In this document: positions 9,236 to 19,160 of the stretch, piece by piece
How positions within the stretch are numbered: position 1 is the first letter of the stretch
Layout: every line of letters starts with the position of its first letter
Assembly (NCBI GenBank): GCA_016124585.1
Contig: WGNL01000024.1
Span: 121,710 to 185,709, forward strand
Reading direction: 5' to 3'
Origin: Bacteroidota bacterium
GTDB lineage: Bacteria > Bacteroidota > Bacteroidia > Chitinophagales > Saprospiraceae
Length of the DNA: 64,000 nucleotides
Made by a program: the position numbers and the translations under genes
Notes under the pieces: model-generated
Databases searched by the model: none
What the model was told of the DNA's origin: nothing
The model's input: only the letters and a program-made list of their open reading frames with translations

Positions 9236-11617
9236 TTACTCGCTTCGCAAAGCTTTCACGGGGTTTGCCAAGGCGGCCCGAACTACTTGCACACCGACCG
9301 TCAACAGCGCAAGCAGCGCGGTGACCAGTAATGTAAGCCCGAACATCCACCAGCGCAGGGGGATGTGGTAGGCAAAATTTTGCAGCCAACGCTGCATGCC
9401 CCAAATGGCGATAGGTATCGCCAAAACGAACCCGACGAGCATGAGGCTAGCGTACTCCCGCCCGAACAGCCAGAGTATTTCTGGGATGGAAGCACCGATG
9501 ATTTTTCGGATGCCGATTTCCTTGGTTTTGCGCAAAATCATGAAAGCTGTCAGGCCGACCAGTCCCATCAAACCGACTAAGATTGCGATGCCCGTGAAGA
9601 TGCCTGCCAAGCGCTGCATCTGGCGTTCGTTGTCATAAAATTGAGCGATGTCTTCATCCAAAATATGGTATTCGTAAAGGCCCTGCGGGAACAGTGCTTT
9701 CCACGCAGTTTCCACGGAAGCCAATGCTTGCGGCATGCCTTGCGAGCTCAATTTCACGGCACACAGACTGGAATTTTTTGGTTCAAATTGAAGCAGCAGC
9801 GGAGGGATGGTTTCCTTGAATGACTCGGTGTGAAAATCTTTCAGCACCCCCGTTATCAGAATATCGTTTTTTTCGATGTGAATTTGCTTGCCAATTGCCT
9901 CCTCAGCGCTGGCCAATCCGACCGTTTTCACAAAGGTTTCATTGACCATGCCTTGCTGGCGGGAATCGTCTGCTGTAAAATTTCGGCCAGCCACCAACGG
10001 GAGGTCAAAAGTTGCTAGGTAGTTGTCATCCGTCCAGAAAAAGCGGATAGGCCACGACTCAGTTTCAGGGTTTTGGTCAAACCTGAACAAGGTCTTGTTG
10101 TACGACTGTGAGGCAGGTGGTGAGGAGCAAAAACTGACCTGTTCCACTTCGGGCAACTGTTCGAGCTGCTGCCGCAAGACATGGGCTTTGGTCGCCTCCG
10201 GCAATGGGAGGGTCAGGATGGTGTCCCGTTGGAAACCCCAGTCCGAATGCTGGGCGTACCGCATCTGCAAGACCACGACCAACATTCCCACCAACAGCAA
10301 TTGGGAGATGAAAAACTGCGTGGTCACCAATCCTTTGCGCAGCAAAAAACCACCGCTTGCCTGCTGGAGCGGCAGCTTGCCGACCAAGGAATCCACTGGC
10401 TTGAACTGTGTCAGCAAAAGGCCCGGATAAGCGCCAGCCAGCACGACCAGCAGCAGGAACAATCCCGCCCCGAATGCCAGGGAAACTGGCTGCAACAACT
10501 GCGAAAAGCGCAGGTGCTGCCCAAACCAATCGTTCATCCAAGGAATCGATAAATTGGTCAGGGTCAGTCCAATCAACATAGAGGTGAAGGTGAGCAGGGA
10601 AGTTTCCAACATGAACTGTCCGAAAAGCTGCCACTTGCTGCTGCCGAGCGTTTTGCGCACACCTACCTCCCGCACCCGACCCAGCGAGCGGGCAGTGGCC
10701 ATGTTCACGTAGTTGATGACGGCGGTGATGAGTAGGAAAACACCTATCAGACTAAGCATCCACAGGTACCGCTGGTCAAAACTCCCGCCGAAACGGTCAT
10801 CAAAATGCAGCGAAGTCAGCGGAAAGGCTTTGTATTCGAACAGGTCTTTTTGAACGGGATGCGGGTATTTTTTACTAAAACTAGGTAACTGTTCGGCCAG
10901 TTCCTCTACTTGATGACCGGGTTGCATCCGCACAAAACACTGGGTGCCACCCCGCAAGCTTCCCCAGGATGCAATTTCCTTTTGCTCCGGCCCATTCTCC
11001 AACGAGGCCCACGAACAGAAAATTTGCTTGCCGTAGTCCGTGTTCTCCGGCATATCCGCCAATATGCCGACCACTTGAAAGCTGCGGTCGAATGCCTGAA
11101 AAGTTTGACCAATGGCGGCTGTTCCCCCAAAATACCGCTCCGCCGCAGTGGAGGTCAGCAGGGCCGTATTGGGTGCCGAAAAATCTGAAATATTGCCCCT
11201 CAAAAGTGAGTATTGCAGGATTTCAAAAAAAACTGGTTCGGCATACGCCACCCCTTTTTCCTCCATGAAAACCACCGGGACTTTCGATTCATCTGCGGCC
11301 ACGGTGATTTCTACGCTGCGGTAGCTGTCGAGCATGGCCGCTTTTTCGACATGCGTGCTTTCCTTCCTCAAAGCCGCCGCCAACGGATACGGCACTCCAC
11401 TGCTGTGCTGTTCGGTATCGAAATGCAGCGTTGTCACAATCCGCCCAATGCGCCCCAATGCTGGATGAAAATTATCGAAGCTGTTTTGGTACTTAACCAG
11501 CAAGAAAACCAGCAAACCACACGCCACTGTCACTCCCAGCCCAAGGTTCGACAGCAGCATCTGCGCTGGGTTTTTGGCCAAATTCCGCCAACCAGTTTTG
11601 ATAAAATTCAAAATCAT
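9236..11617 (-). CDS. FtsX/MacB-type ABC permease 8 of 11, most divergent copy
   Basis: 793 residues. By eye this is the outlier of the array. It starts MILNFIKTGWRNLAKNPAQ instead of the MFQNN-type start, helix 1 is LGLGVTVACGLLVFLLVKY, and the C-terminal FtsX motif reads RKTKEIGIRKIIGASIPEI where most copies have a VLGA form. The first FtsX segment has GRVREVGVRKTLGSS. The final helix region (LLTVGVQVVRAALANPVKALRSE, last ten residues shared with the other copies) shows that it nevertheless belongs to the same array. Periplasmic blocks such as FDLPLVAGRNFTADDS and ILITGVLKDFHTESF are retained. The difference could mean older duplication or a distinct substrate. Confidence 0.9.
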   Translation of the reverse strand: MILNFIKTGWRNLAKNPAQMLLSNLGLGVTVACGLLVFLLVKYQNSFDNFHPALGRIGRIVTTLHFDTEQHSSGVPYPLAAALRKESTHVEKAAMLDSYRSVEITVAADESKVPVVFMEEKGVAYAEPVFFEILQYSLLRGNISDFSAPNTALLTSTAAERYFGGTAAIGQTFQAFDRSFQVVGILADMPENTDYGKQIFCSWASLENGPEQKEIASWGSLRGGTQCFVRMQPGHQVEELAEQLPSFSKKYPHPVQKDLFEYKAFPLTSLHFDDRFGGSFDQRYLWMLSLIGVFLLITAVINYVNMATARSLGRVREVGVRKTLGSSKWQLFGQFMLETSLLTFTSMLIGLTLTNLSIPWMNDWFGQHLRFSQLLQPVSLAFGAGLFLLLVVLAGAYPGLLLTQFKPVDSLVGKLPLQQASGGFLLRKGLVTTQFFISQLLLVGMLVVVLQMRYAQHSDWGFQRDTILTLPLPEATKAHVLRQQLEQLPEVEQVSFCSSPPASQSYNKTLFRFDQNPETESWPIRFFWTDDNYLATFDLPLVAGRNFTADDSRQQGMVNETFVKTVGLASAEEAIGKQIHIEKNDILITGVLKDFHTESFKETIPPLLLQFEPKNSSLCAVKLSSQGMPQALASVETAWKALFPQGLYEYHILDEDIAQFYDNERQMQRLAGIFTGIAILVGLMGLVGLTAFMILRKTKEIGIRKIIGASIPEILWLFGREYASLMLVGFVLAIPIAIWGMQRWLQNFAYHIPLRWWMFGLTLLVTALLALLTVGVQVVRAALANPVKALRSE

Positions 11618-11707
11618 GACAATTCAATTGAGAATTGAAAATTGAGAATTGAGAATTGAGAATTGAGCAGCACTAAGGTGTTTTCAATTATCCATTTTCA
11701 ATTATTA
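11618..11707 (-). repeat. Junction inverted repeat J7 (permease 7/8)
   Basis: Arm 11625-11668 holds six AATTGA copies with a GAATTGA triplet repeat; arm 11681-11704 is TTTTCAATTATCCATTTTCA plus AATTA. Centre GCAGCACTAAGGTG. Confidence 0.8.
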
Positions 11708-14089
11708 TCATTCGCTTCGCAAAGCTTTCATCGGGTTCGCCAATGCCGCCTTCACGCTTTGGAAACTGACCGTCAACAGCGTGACGGCTACCGCCATCAG
11801 GCCCGCCAAGACGAACACTGTCCATTGAATATCAATGCGGTACTCGTAGTCGGCCAGCCAGTTGTTCATGAAATACCAAGCCAGTGGCGTAGCAATGACC
11901 AATGACAAAATGACCAAGGTTACGAACCCTTTTGACTGCATCGCCCAAAGATTGGCGACGGTGGCACCCAGCACCTTGCGAATGCCGATTTCCCGGTTGC
12001 GCTGCTCGGCGGCAAAGGCGGAAAGCCCAAACAGTCCTAAGCATGAAATGAAAATGGCCAAAAAGGCGAAGACCCTTGACAAAGTGCCGATACGTTCCTC
12101 GGAGCGGAATTTTTGGTCGTATTCGTCATCCACAAACTTGTAATCGAAGGGGCTGCTGGGGTCAATTTTGGTGAAGCCCGTACCCACAGCAGCCACCGCA
12201 TCCTCAACTGGCACGCCGGGTTTGAGGCGAATGTTCACTATGCTCACCCATTCATTGTCAAGCAGAAAAATGGTCGGAATGACGGGTTCATAAGGCGAGT
12301 CCATGACCATGTCTTTCACCACACCAATTACCTGCTTGGGCGCACCTTTCCAGCGAATGGTTTTGCCGACGATGGGGGCAAGTCCCGTCATTTTTGCAGC
12401 TGATTCGTTTAGGATGACCCCAGCGCTGTCCAAGCTGTATTCCCTTGAAAAATCACGGCCCTCGATGATTTCCCAGCCGATGGTTTTGCCAAATTCTTCG
12501 TTGCAGGCGATGGTACCAAAACGGGGGTTCTGACCGGGGTCTTTTCCTTTCCAATCGAAATTGCTCCCGTTTGCCCAAACCCCAGTGACCGGACTGGAGG
12601 ACTGGCTAACCTCCTCCACCATGCCTGTGCTGAGCAGTTCCGTACGTAGGGCGTCCACCTTTCCGTAGATGCCGGAGGTGATATTGGTTTGCACCAAGCC
12701 TTCCCGGTCATAGCCGACTGGGCGATTCTTGGCGTGTTGGATTTGGTTGTAAACAACCAAGGTACCGATGATAAGCGTCACGGACACGGTGAACTGCAAA
12801 ACCACCAGTGCCTGTCGAGGTACTGCCGAAAAACGACCCACTTTGAACGTGCCTTTCAACACCTTCAACGGCTCAAAAGCGGAAAGGTAAAAGGCGGGGT
12901 AACTGCCAGCCAACAACCCCGTGAATACAGCAAACCCCAGCAGCAATGCCCAAAATTTGATGGACAGCCAAGGGAAATCAATGGCCTTGTCGGCCACACC
13001 GTTGAACCAAGGGAGGGCAAATTGCACCAAGGCCAATGCGAAAACTAGGGAAATGCCAACCATGACGAGTGACTCACCCAAAAATTGGCCTACCAAGTGG
13101 CGCCGCAACGAACCAACCGTCTTGCGAATACCCACTTCCTTGGCCCTTTTTTCCGAGCGGGCCGTAGAGAGGTTCATGAAATTAATGCAAGCCAACAGCA
13201 GCACGAAAGCTCCGATTATACCGAACAGCCGCACATATTGAATGCGTCCACCCACGCTTTTCCCTCCTTTGAACTCGGAGTACAGGTGCCATTTCGCCAT
13301 CGGGTGTAGCAGGATTTGGGGATTGGTCGTAGCCTCTTTGTCATTGTTTTTTTCAACATCCTTGAGTTTGGCGGTGACGTCTTCTGCGGTGGCATTTTCC
13401 GCCAATTGGGCGAAAAGCTGGAAGGAATGGTCGCCGTTCCAATGGTTCTGGGACTCCTTCAGCCAATCCCTGCCGATGAAATAGGTTTCCCAAGGAAGGA
13501 AAAAAGTGACATCGTGGAAGGAAGAATTTTGAGGCAAATCCTCATAAACACCCGAAACCTGCATTTCCTGTTGGTTGTCCAGTTTGACGGTTTGGCCCAC
13601 CGGGTCACCATTCCCGAAGAAAAACTTGGCGACTGTTTCGGAGAGCAAGATGGAATTGGGCAATTGGATGGAATTTTCAAGACTCCCATACACCATTGGC
13701 AGGGTGAGCATTTTGGGCATGGCAGGCTCTGCCCACATTCCTTTTTTCGAGATTTTTTTCTCGCCTACGGCCAGCACGTGGTCAAAATTCCAGGAGCAAA
13801 GTGCAATGTCCTGAAAATCATTGGCATAATCGGTTCGGAGCGCTTTGCCCAACGGCATGGCAACGGCACTGCCTGTTCCCACTTCCCCATTGAAAGTCTG
13901 GGTCGTCATCGCTTGGACGAGGTGGTCGTAGTGCTCATGGTTTTTGTTGAACGAATATTCATCGTGCACCCATAGCCCAATGAGCATGGCCACTGTCATT
14001 CCCACCGCCAGCCCCGCCACATTGATGAAGCTGGTCACCCTGTTTTTGCGGATGCTCCGCCAGGCGATTTTCAGATAGTTTTGAAACAT
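11708..14089 (-). CDS. FtsX/MacB-type ABC permease 7 of 11
   Basis: 793 residues. Helix 1 is VAGLAVGMTVAMLIGLWV. The short first periplasmic domain has LTLPMVYGSLENSIQLPNS and MQVSGVYEDLPQNSSFHD. Motif RAKEVGIRKTVGS lies in FtsX segment one and NREIGIRKVLGAT in segment two. The second periplasmic domain (SPVTGVWANGSNFDWKGKDP) aligns with permease 6 (GSSSGRFSWPGKDPS), and both have VRLFGII at helix 2, so the two look like a sister pair. The tail is ANPMKALRSE. Complete and in the same orientation as all others. Confidence 0.9.
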   Translation of the reverse strand: MFQNYLKIAWRSIRKNRVTSFINVAGLAVGMTVAMLIGLWVHDEYSFNKNHEHYDHLVQAMTTQTFNGEVGTGSAVAMPLGKALRTDYANDFQDIALCSWNFDHVLAVGEKKISKKGMWAEPAMPKMLTLPMVYGSLENSIQLPNSILLSETVAKFFFGNGDPVGQTVKLDNQQEMQVSGVYEDLPQNSSFHDVTFFLPWETYFIGRDWLKESQNHWNGDHSFQLFAQLAENATAEDVTAKLKDVEKNNDKEATTNPQILLHPMAKWHLYSEFKGGKSVGGRIQYVRLFGIIGAFVLLLACINFMNLSTARSEKRAKEVGIRKTVGSLRRHLVGQFLGESLVMVGISLVFALALVQFALPWFNGVADKAIDFPWLSIKFWALLLGFAVFTGLLAGSYPAFYLSAFEPLKVLKGTFKVGRFSAVPRQALVVLQFTVSVTLIIGTLVVYNQIQHAKNRPVGYDREGLVQTNITSGIYGKVDALRTELLSTGMVEEVSQSSSPVTGVWANGSNFDWKGKDPGQNPRFGTIACNEEFGKTIGWEIIEGRDFSREYSLDSAGVILNESAAKMTGLAPIVGKTIRWKGAPKQVIGVVKDMVMDSPYEPVIPTIFLLDNEWVSIVNIRLKPGVPVEDAVAAVGTGFTKIDPSSPFDYKFVDDEYDQKFRSEERIGTLSRVFAFLAIFISCLGLFGLSAFAAEQRNREIGIRKVLGATVANLWAMQSKGFVTLVILSLVIATPLAWYFMNNWLADYEYRIDIQWTVFVLAGLMAVAVTLLTVSFQSVKAALANPMKALRSE

Positions 14090-14179
14090 GATTTTTCAAT
14101 TGAAAATTGAAAATTGACAATGGAAAATTGTGTAGCGTCGGGCATTTTCAATTTTCAATTATCCATTTTCAATTAGTTA
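14090..14179 (-). repeat. Junction inverted repeat J6 (permease 6/7)
   Basis: Arms 14097-14130 (CAATTGAAAATTGAAAATTG then ACAATGGAAAATTG) and 14144-14175. The centre GTAGCGTCGGGC resembles that of J5. Confidence 0.8.
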
Positions 14180-16567
14180 TCATTCGCTTCTCAATGATTT
14201 CACGGGGTTTGCCACAGCTGCTTTGATGCTTTGAAAACTGATGGTCAAAAAGGCGATACTTAAGGCAATCAGTCCCGCCAGAGCAAAGACCCACCAGTGG
14301 ATTTGGACGTGGTATTCGAAGTCGTCGAGCCAGTTTTTCACTGCATACCAAGCCAACGGCGAGGAGATGAGTAGCGACAAAATGACCAGTGACAAAAATT
14401 CTTTGGAGAGCAGGCCGACGATGCCGGAGGTACTGGCACCAAGCACTTTTCGCACGCCGATTTCCTTACGGCGGCGCTCAGCGGCGAAGGCGGCCAAGCC
14501 GAACAAACCAAGACAGCAGATGAAAATGGCCAAGCCCGTGAACACCATCGAAAGTCGGCCCACCGTGGTCTCGCTTCGGAAGAGCTTGTCAAATTCGTCG
14601 TCCAAAAATTTATAGTCAAAAGGGAAGCCCGGATTGTATTTTTGGAAAATGCTTTCAACGGAAGCAAGCGCCTTGCTGACATCCTGTCCCGGTTTGAAGC
14701 GGATAAAATACACACCCTTGCTCGGCGGAAATCCGAAGTACATCAGTGGTTCCGGCTCGGCGTACATGTTGCCGAATTGAAAGTCCTTCACGACGCCGAC
14801 TATCCGCAAGTCCTTTTCGTTGTCCCGGATGGTGGTACCGACCAACTCATCCACCTTGCTGTCTTTTCGAATCAGCTTGGCAAACGTTTCATTGATGATG
14901 ACGCTCGTCGAATCCTTCAATTCACTCTCCTCGAAGTCCCGGCCCGACTGCAATTCCATGCCCAGCGTGCTGACAAATCCTGGGCTGGTTATCGACAGCG
15001 AAATCAGTTTTTCCATTGATGGGTCTTTTCCAGGCCAGCTAAACCTGCCCGAACTGCTCCCGATATTGAGCACGCCGTCACTAGATTGAGCCACGTTTTC
15101 CACGACTCCGGTGGCGAGCATATCATGGCGCATGACATCAAATTTATTGTCGCTTTGGTTGTTCATCCCAACATACACCAGCCCCGATTTGTCGAACCCC
15201 AAATGGCGATTTTTGATGTGGTCGATTTGGTTGTAAACCACGATGGAACAAATAATGAGGAACACGGAAACGCAGAACTGCATCACGACCAAACCCTTGC
15301 GGATAGAAGTCGCTCCGACCAAATCGCTTGGCTTGCGGAAGGTGCTCGCCACGCCTTTCAACACTTGAATCGGCTTGGCGGAGGCCAAATAAAACGACGG
15401 GTAACTGCCTGCCAGCAAGCCAGTCACCAACACAACCGCCAACATGGAACCCCAGTGAAGCGGGTTGGTCAAATTCAAACTTAACTCCTTGTCAACCAGT
15501 GCATTAAAGGCAGGTAACGAAACGTACATGATGCCGATAGCGACCAGCATGGCGATGGCTGCTGTCAGCATCGCTTCGCTCAAAAATTGCCGGGTCAAGG
15601 TGCTTTGGCCAGCGCCGATGACCTTCCGCACACCGACCTCCCGGCTCCTGTTTTCGGAGCGGGCGGTGGTGAGGTTCATGTAGTTGAAACAGGCGATTAA
15701 AAGGATGAAAGCGGCGATGATACCGAACAGCCGGACGTATTCGATGCGGCCATTGCCCGTTTGGCGGCCGTCTTTTATTTCGCTTCGCAAATGGAGGTCG
15801 GAATACGGCATTAGCCAAGGCTTTGCGGCGGCTCCTTCTTGTTTTTGCTGGATGAAATCCTTGAATTTGCGGTTTACCGCCCCGGAATCAGAAGCGCTGT
15901 TGAGCAGGACGAAGGTCTGCATGCAATTGGTGCCCCAGTCTTCCCACCAACTGTTTTGCTTTTCATAAATCCGGAAAGATGCCAGCCAATCGAATTTCAA
16001 GGTGGAATTTTCGGGTAAATCCTGTAGGACCCCAGCAATTGTGAAATCCTCTTTGTTGTTCACTTTCAGCGTCTTCCCGATGGGGTTTTCTTCCCCAAAA
16101 AACTTCTTCGCCATGCGCTCCGTCACCAGTAGCGAATTGGTCTGGTTGAGTGCCTTTTTCGCATCGCCTTCCACGAGCGGAAAATCAAAAACCTCCAGAA
16201 AATTGGAGTCCACCAGATAGCCCGGCTCGAAGGTGTTTTTATCGCCAAGGGAAAAAGCGTAATTATTGCCCCAATCCACCCGAACAGCCTGCGCCACTTC
16301 TGGGATTTCGGCTTTCACAGCACTTGCAAACTTTCCCGGTATGGAGTAAAAAGTGTAGGTCTTGTCCTCGTACCGCTGGTTTTCCACCACTTGAAAAAGG
16401 CGGTCTTTCTTTTCATGAAAACCATCGAAGGTTAGTTCATCCTCTGCCCAAAGCAGGATCATGCCCGCACAGCCCAGTCCCACCGACAGGCCAACGATGT
16501 TGAGCAAGCTGAACGACTTGTGCCTCCACAGGCGACGAAAGGCGATTTTGAAATTGTTTTGGAACAT
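14180..16567 (-). CDS. FtsX/MacB-type ABC permease 6 of 11
   Basis: 795 residues, start MFQNNFKIAFRRLWRHKS. Helix 1 is IVGLSVGLGCAGMILLWAE. The first periplasmic domain has FDFPLVEGDAKKALNQ and FTIAGVLQDLPENSTLK. FtsX segment one carries RSREVGVRKVIGAGQ; segment two RRRKEIGVRKVLGAST. The second domain shows DFEESELKDSTSVIIN and LRIVGVVKDFQFGNM. The tail is ANPVKSLRSE. Sister of permease 7 by shared second-domain and helix-2 sequence. Complete. Confidence 0.9.
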   Translation of the reverse strand: MFQNNFKIAFRRLWRHKSFSLLNIVGLSVGLGCAGMILLWAEDELTFDGFHEKKDRLFQVVENQRYEDKTYTFYSIPGKFASAVKAEIPEVAQAVRVDWGNNYAFSLGDKNTFEPGYLVDSNFLEVFDFPLVEGDAKKALNQTNSLLVTERMAKKFFGEENPIGKTLKVNNKEDFTIAGVLQDLPENSTLKFDWLASFRIYEKQNSWWEDWGTNCMQTFVLLNSASDSGAVNRKFKDFIQQKQEGAAAKPWLMPYSDLHLRSEIKDGRQTGNGRIEYVRLFGIIAAFILLIACFNYMNLTTARSENRSREVGVRKVIGAGQSTLTRQFLSEAMLTAAIAMLVAIGIMYVSLPAFNALVDKELSLNLTNPLHWGSMLAVVLVTGLLAGSYPSFYLASAKPIQVLKGVASTFRKPSDLVGATSIRKGLVVMQFCVSVFLIICSIVVYNQIDHIKNRHLGFDKSGLVYVGMNNQSDNKFDVMRHDMLATGVVENVAQSSDGVLNIGSSSGRFSWPGKDPSMEKLISLSITSPGFVSTLGMELQSGRDFEESELKDSTSVIINETFAKLIRKDSKVDELVGTTIRDNEKDLRIVGVVKDFQFGNMYAEPEPLMYFGFPPSKGVYFIRFKPGQDVSKALASVESIFQKYNPGFPFDYKFLDDEFDKLFRSETTVGRLSMVFTGLAIFICCLGLFGLAAFAAERRRKEIGVRKVLGASTSGIVGLLSKEFLSLVILSLLISSPLAWYAVKNWLDDFEYHVQIHWWVFALAGLIALSIAFLTISFQSIKAAVANPVKSLRSE

Positions 16568-16656
16568 GACAACTCAATTGAGAATTGAAAATTGACAATG
16601 GAAAATCGATTAGCGACGAGCATTTTCAATTTTCAATTATCCATTTTCAATTGTTT
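16568..16656 (-). repeat. Junction inverted repeat J5 (permease 5/6)
   Basis: Arms 16575-16606 and 16622-16653. The centre TTAGCGACGAGC shares TTAGCGAC with the centre of the etfB/etfA element. Confidence 0.8.
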
Positions 16657-19071
16657 TTATTCGCTTCGCAAAGATTTCATCGGGTTTGCCAAGGCAGCTT
16701 TTATGCTTTGGAAACTCATGGTGAAAAAGGCGATTCCGATGGCGGCCAGCCCCGCTACAACGAAAAACCACCATTGCAGCGAGATGCGACTTTCAAAGTT
16801 TTGAAGCCAATGGTTCATGGCATACCAAGCGACGGGCGTTGCCACTACTAGCGCTACCAGCACCAAAGCCAGAAATTCTTTTGATAGGAGGCCGACAAGG
16901 TTCTGCACACTAGCGCCGAGTACTTTCCGGATGCCGATTTCCTTGGTGCGGCGCTCCGCCACGAAAGCTGCCAAAGCAAACAGCCCCAGGCAGGACACGA
17001 AAATGGCCAAGGCAGCGAAGAGTGCGGTCAGGCTGCCGAGACGCTGGTCGGCCTCGTATTGTTGGGCAAAATGGTCGTCCAGGAAGAAATAGTCAAAGGG
17101 GTTGCCTGGGAACATTTCCGACCAAGCGGACTGGACCTTGGCTATCGTCCCTTGCAGGTCGGCGGTGTTGACTTTCACCGAAAAAAAACCGGGAGGGCGG
17201 TTGGGATAGACCAATCGGAAAATCAAGGGCTCATAGGCCAATTTTGGGGATTGTTGGTGAAAATCCTTGACCACTCCCACCACCGTCAATCTGTCGCCCC
17301 AAAAATCCAAATCCTTACCGATGGCAGCTTCTGGGGTTGCAAATTTCATGCGCTTGGCACCCTGTTCGTTAAGCATGCAGGCAGAACTATCGCTGGCCAT
17401 TACTTCTGAAATCATCCGGCCAGCTGCCACTTCCAGCCCGTACTGTTTGGGAAAATCAAAGTCCATGGCGATGGCTTGCAGACCCTCGTAAGACTTGTCG
17501 TCGCCACCCCAAGGTCGAATTCCTGCGGTCCAGTTTACGGGCTGGCCGGGCACCTCGGTGGAGACGGTAAGGCCTTCTACACCAGCTAGTTGCGTTACTT
17601 TTTCCTTGAAAATCGGATATTTTACTTGGTAGGTGGAATCCACGACACGAGGGCCTTTTACCACAAAAACCTGGTCAACGTTGACGCCCAGTTTTTGGTG
17701 CTGCATGTGGGATAATTGCCGGAAGATGACCAACGTCCCAACCATCAGCACAACTGACGCTGCGAACTGCGTAACCACCAACCCTTTCCGCAGCCAACTG
17801 CCACTACTGCCTGTGGTTCGGCCAGAATTTCCACTCAAGGCTTCCGATGGCTTGTAGGAGGAGAGCACGGCAGAGGGGTACAAGCCCGCCATGACCGTTC
17901 CCAGCAATAAGCCACCAACCATGGCACCCCAAAGCTTCGGTTCCCTGAAAATCGAAAACGGGATGGGTTTCCCGGCCAAATGCTCGAAGGCGGGCATTAA
18001 CAGTTGCGCCAGCAAAACAGAAATGAATATGGCCGAGAGGTTCAGAATGCCAGCTTCCAGCATAAACTGGCGCACCAAATCACTCCGACTGCTACCAATG
18101 GCCTTGCGCACGCCTACCTCTTTTGCCCTGGTTTCTGAGCGAGCAGTGGCAAGGTTCACGTAATTAAACCAGGCTATCAGCAGCACCAAAAAGCTGATGA
18201 TGAGCAAGGAGCGAACCGCACCTGCGTCGCCATTGGGTTCTGCCTCCATTAGATAATGTGAGGTCAGGTGAATATCACGCAGGGGTTGTAGCAAAAAGAC
18301 AGTGCCAGCTGCTTTTTCTGCGCCATAGGTCTGCGAAAAAGAGCTATGGATTTTTGATTCCAAATTCTTCACATCAGTGTCAGGGCGAAGCAACAAATAG
18401 GTGTAAAATCCATCCCAATCCCAAGAGGTTTCAGAATTGCTTCCCTTGTTGTACACATCCGAAAAAGTGACGTAGCTGAGCAGGATGTCCGGTTTCAAAT
18501 GTGAGTTTTCCGGCCAGTCGTTGAAGACGCCAGTAATTTTAAACTCATCGTCTCCGTTGCGTTTCAGGGTCTGCCCCATCGGGTCTGATGTACCAAAATA
18601 TTTTCTAGCCAGCGATGCAGAAATGCAAGCAGTGAAGGGCTCCTTCAGGCAGTTTTCAGGATTGCCGGACAACATTGGCAGGGTAAAAAAATGAAAGAAA
18701 TTGCTGGCTGCAAACACCACTTTTTCCTCCCTAAAAAATCGCTCGCCATGCGCAAACGTGCCCGGCCCTTGCCGCTGCATTTTCAAATAATCCTCCACTT
18801 CAGGAAAGTCTTTGTGGATGAGTGGCCCAGCACAAGCTGCCCCTGCCGCAAATTGCAAAAACGGTACTCCGTCCTTCATCCGGTCGGTTCGCACCCGCAC
18901 GATGCGGTCGGCCTTGTCGTTGAAGCTGTCGTAGCTTTTTTCGTAGGCCACATATTGCCACAAAAGAATAGCCGCCGTCATGCCAATCACCAACCCAAAC
19001 AGGTTGATGGCAGACGTGTATTTGCTTTTCAATAGGCTGCGCCAGGCTAGTTTGAAATTGTTTTGGAACAT
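16657..19071 (-). CDS. FtsX/MacB-type ABC permease 5 of 11
   Basis: 804 residues. Helix 1 is LFGLVIGMTAAILLWQYV. The first periplasmic domain has FFTLPMLSGNPENCLKEP and FKITGVFNDWPENSHLK. Helix 2 reads LIAWFNYVNLATARSE, with tryptophan where most copies have cysteine. FtsX motifs are RAKEVGVRKAIGSS and RRTKEIGIRKVLGAS. Second domain: YGLEVAAGRMISEVMASD and LTVVGVVKDFHQQSPK. The tail is ANPMKSLRSE. Complete, flanked by well-preserved junction elements on both sides. Confidence 0.9.
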   Translation of the reverse strand: MFQNNFKLAWRSLLKSKYTSAINLFGLVIGMTAAILLWQYVAYEKSYDSFNDKADRIVRVRTDRMKDGVPFLQFAAGAACAGPLIHKDFPEVEDYLKMQRQGPGTFAHGERFFREEKVVFAASNFFHFFTLPMLSGNPENCLKEPFTACISASLARKYFGTSDPMGQTLKRNGDDEFKITGVFNDWPENSHLKPDILLSYVTFSDVYNKGSNSETSWDWDGFYTYLLLRPDTDVKNLESKIHSSFSQTYGAEKAAGTVFLLQPLRDIHLTSHYLMEAEPNGDAGAVRSLLIISFLVLLIAWFNYVNLATARSETRAKEVGVRKAIGSSRSDLVRQFMLEAGILNLSAIFISVLLAQLLMPAFEHLAGKPIPFSIFREPKLWGAMVGGLLLGTVMAGLYPSAVLSSYKPSEALSGNSGRTTGSSGSWLRKGLVVTQFAASVVLMVGTLVIFRQLSHMQHQKLGVNVDQVFVVKGPRVVDSTYQVKYPIFKEKVTQLAGVEGLTVSTEVPGQPVNWTAGIRPWGGDDKSYEGLQAIAMDFDFPKQYGLEVAAGRMISEVMASDSSACMLNEQGAKRMKFATPEAAIGKDLDFWGDRLTVVGVVKDFHQQSPKLAYEPLIFRLVYPNRPPGFFSVKVNTADLQGTIAKVQSAWSEMFPGNPFDYFFLDDHFAQQYEADQRLGSLTALFAALAIFVSCLGLFALAAFVAERRTKEIGIRKVLGASVQNLVGLLSKEFLALVLVALVVATPVAWYAMNHWLQNFESRISLQWWFFVVAGLAAIGIAFFTMSFQSIKAALANPMKSLRSE

Positions 19072-19160
19072 GATTTTTTAATTGAGAATTGAAAATTGAC
19101 AAAGGAAAATTGAAAAACGAAGGGAATTTTCAATTTTCCATTTTTAATTTTCAATTGTTT
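19072..19160 (-). repeat. Junction inverted repeat J4 (permease 4/5)
   Basis: Arms 19079-19111 (TAATTGAGAATTGAAAATTG then ACAAAGGAAAATTG) and 19125-19157 (AATTTTCAATTTTCC... TTTTCAATTG). Centre AAAAACGAAGGG. Confidence 0.75.

Noticed and set aside
13316..13975. 219-codon plus-strand frame opposite permease 7
   Set aside because: Antisense shadow; composition and residues follow the opposite gene and no family pattern is visible. The same holds for long plus-strand frames at 20751-21386 and 21908-22522.
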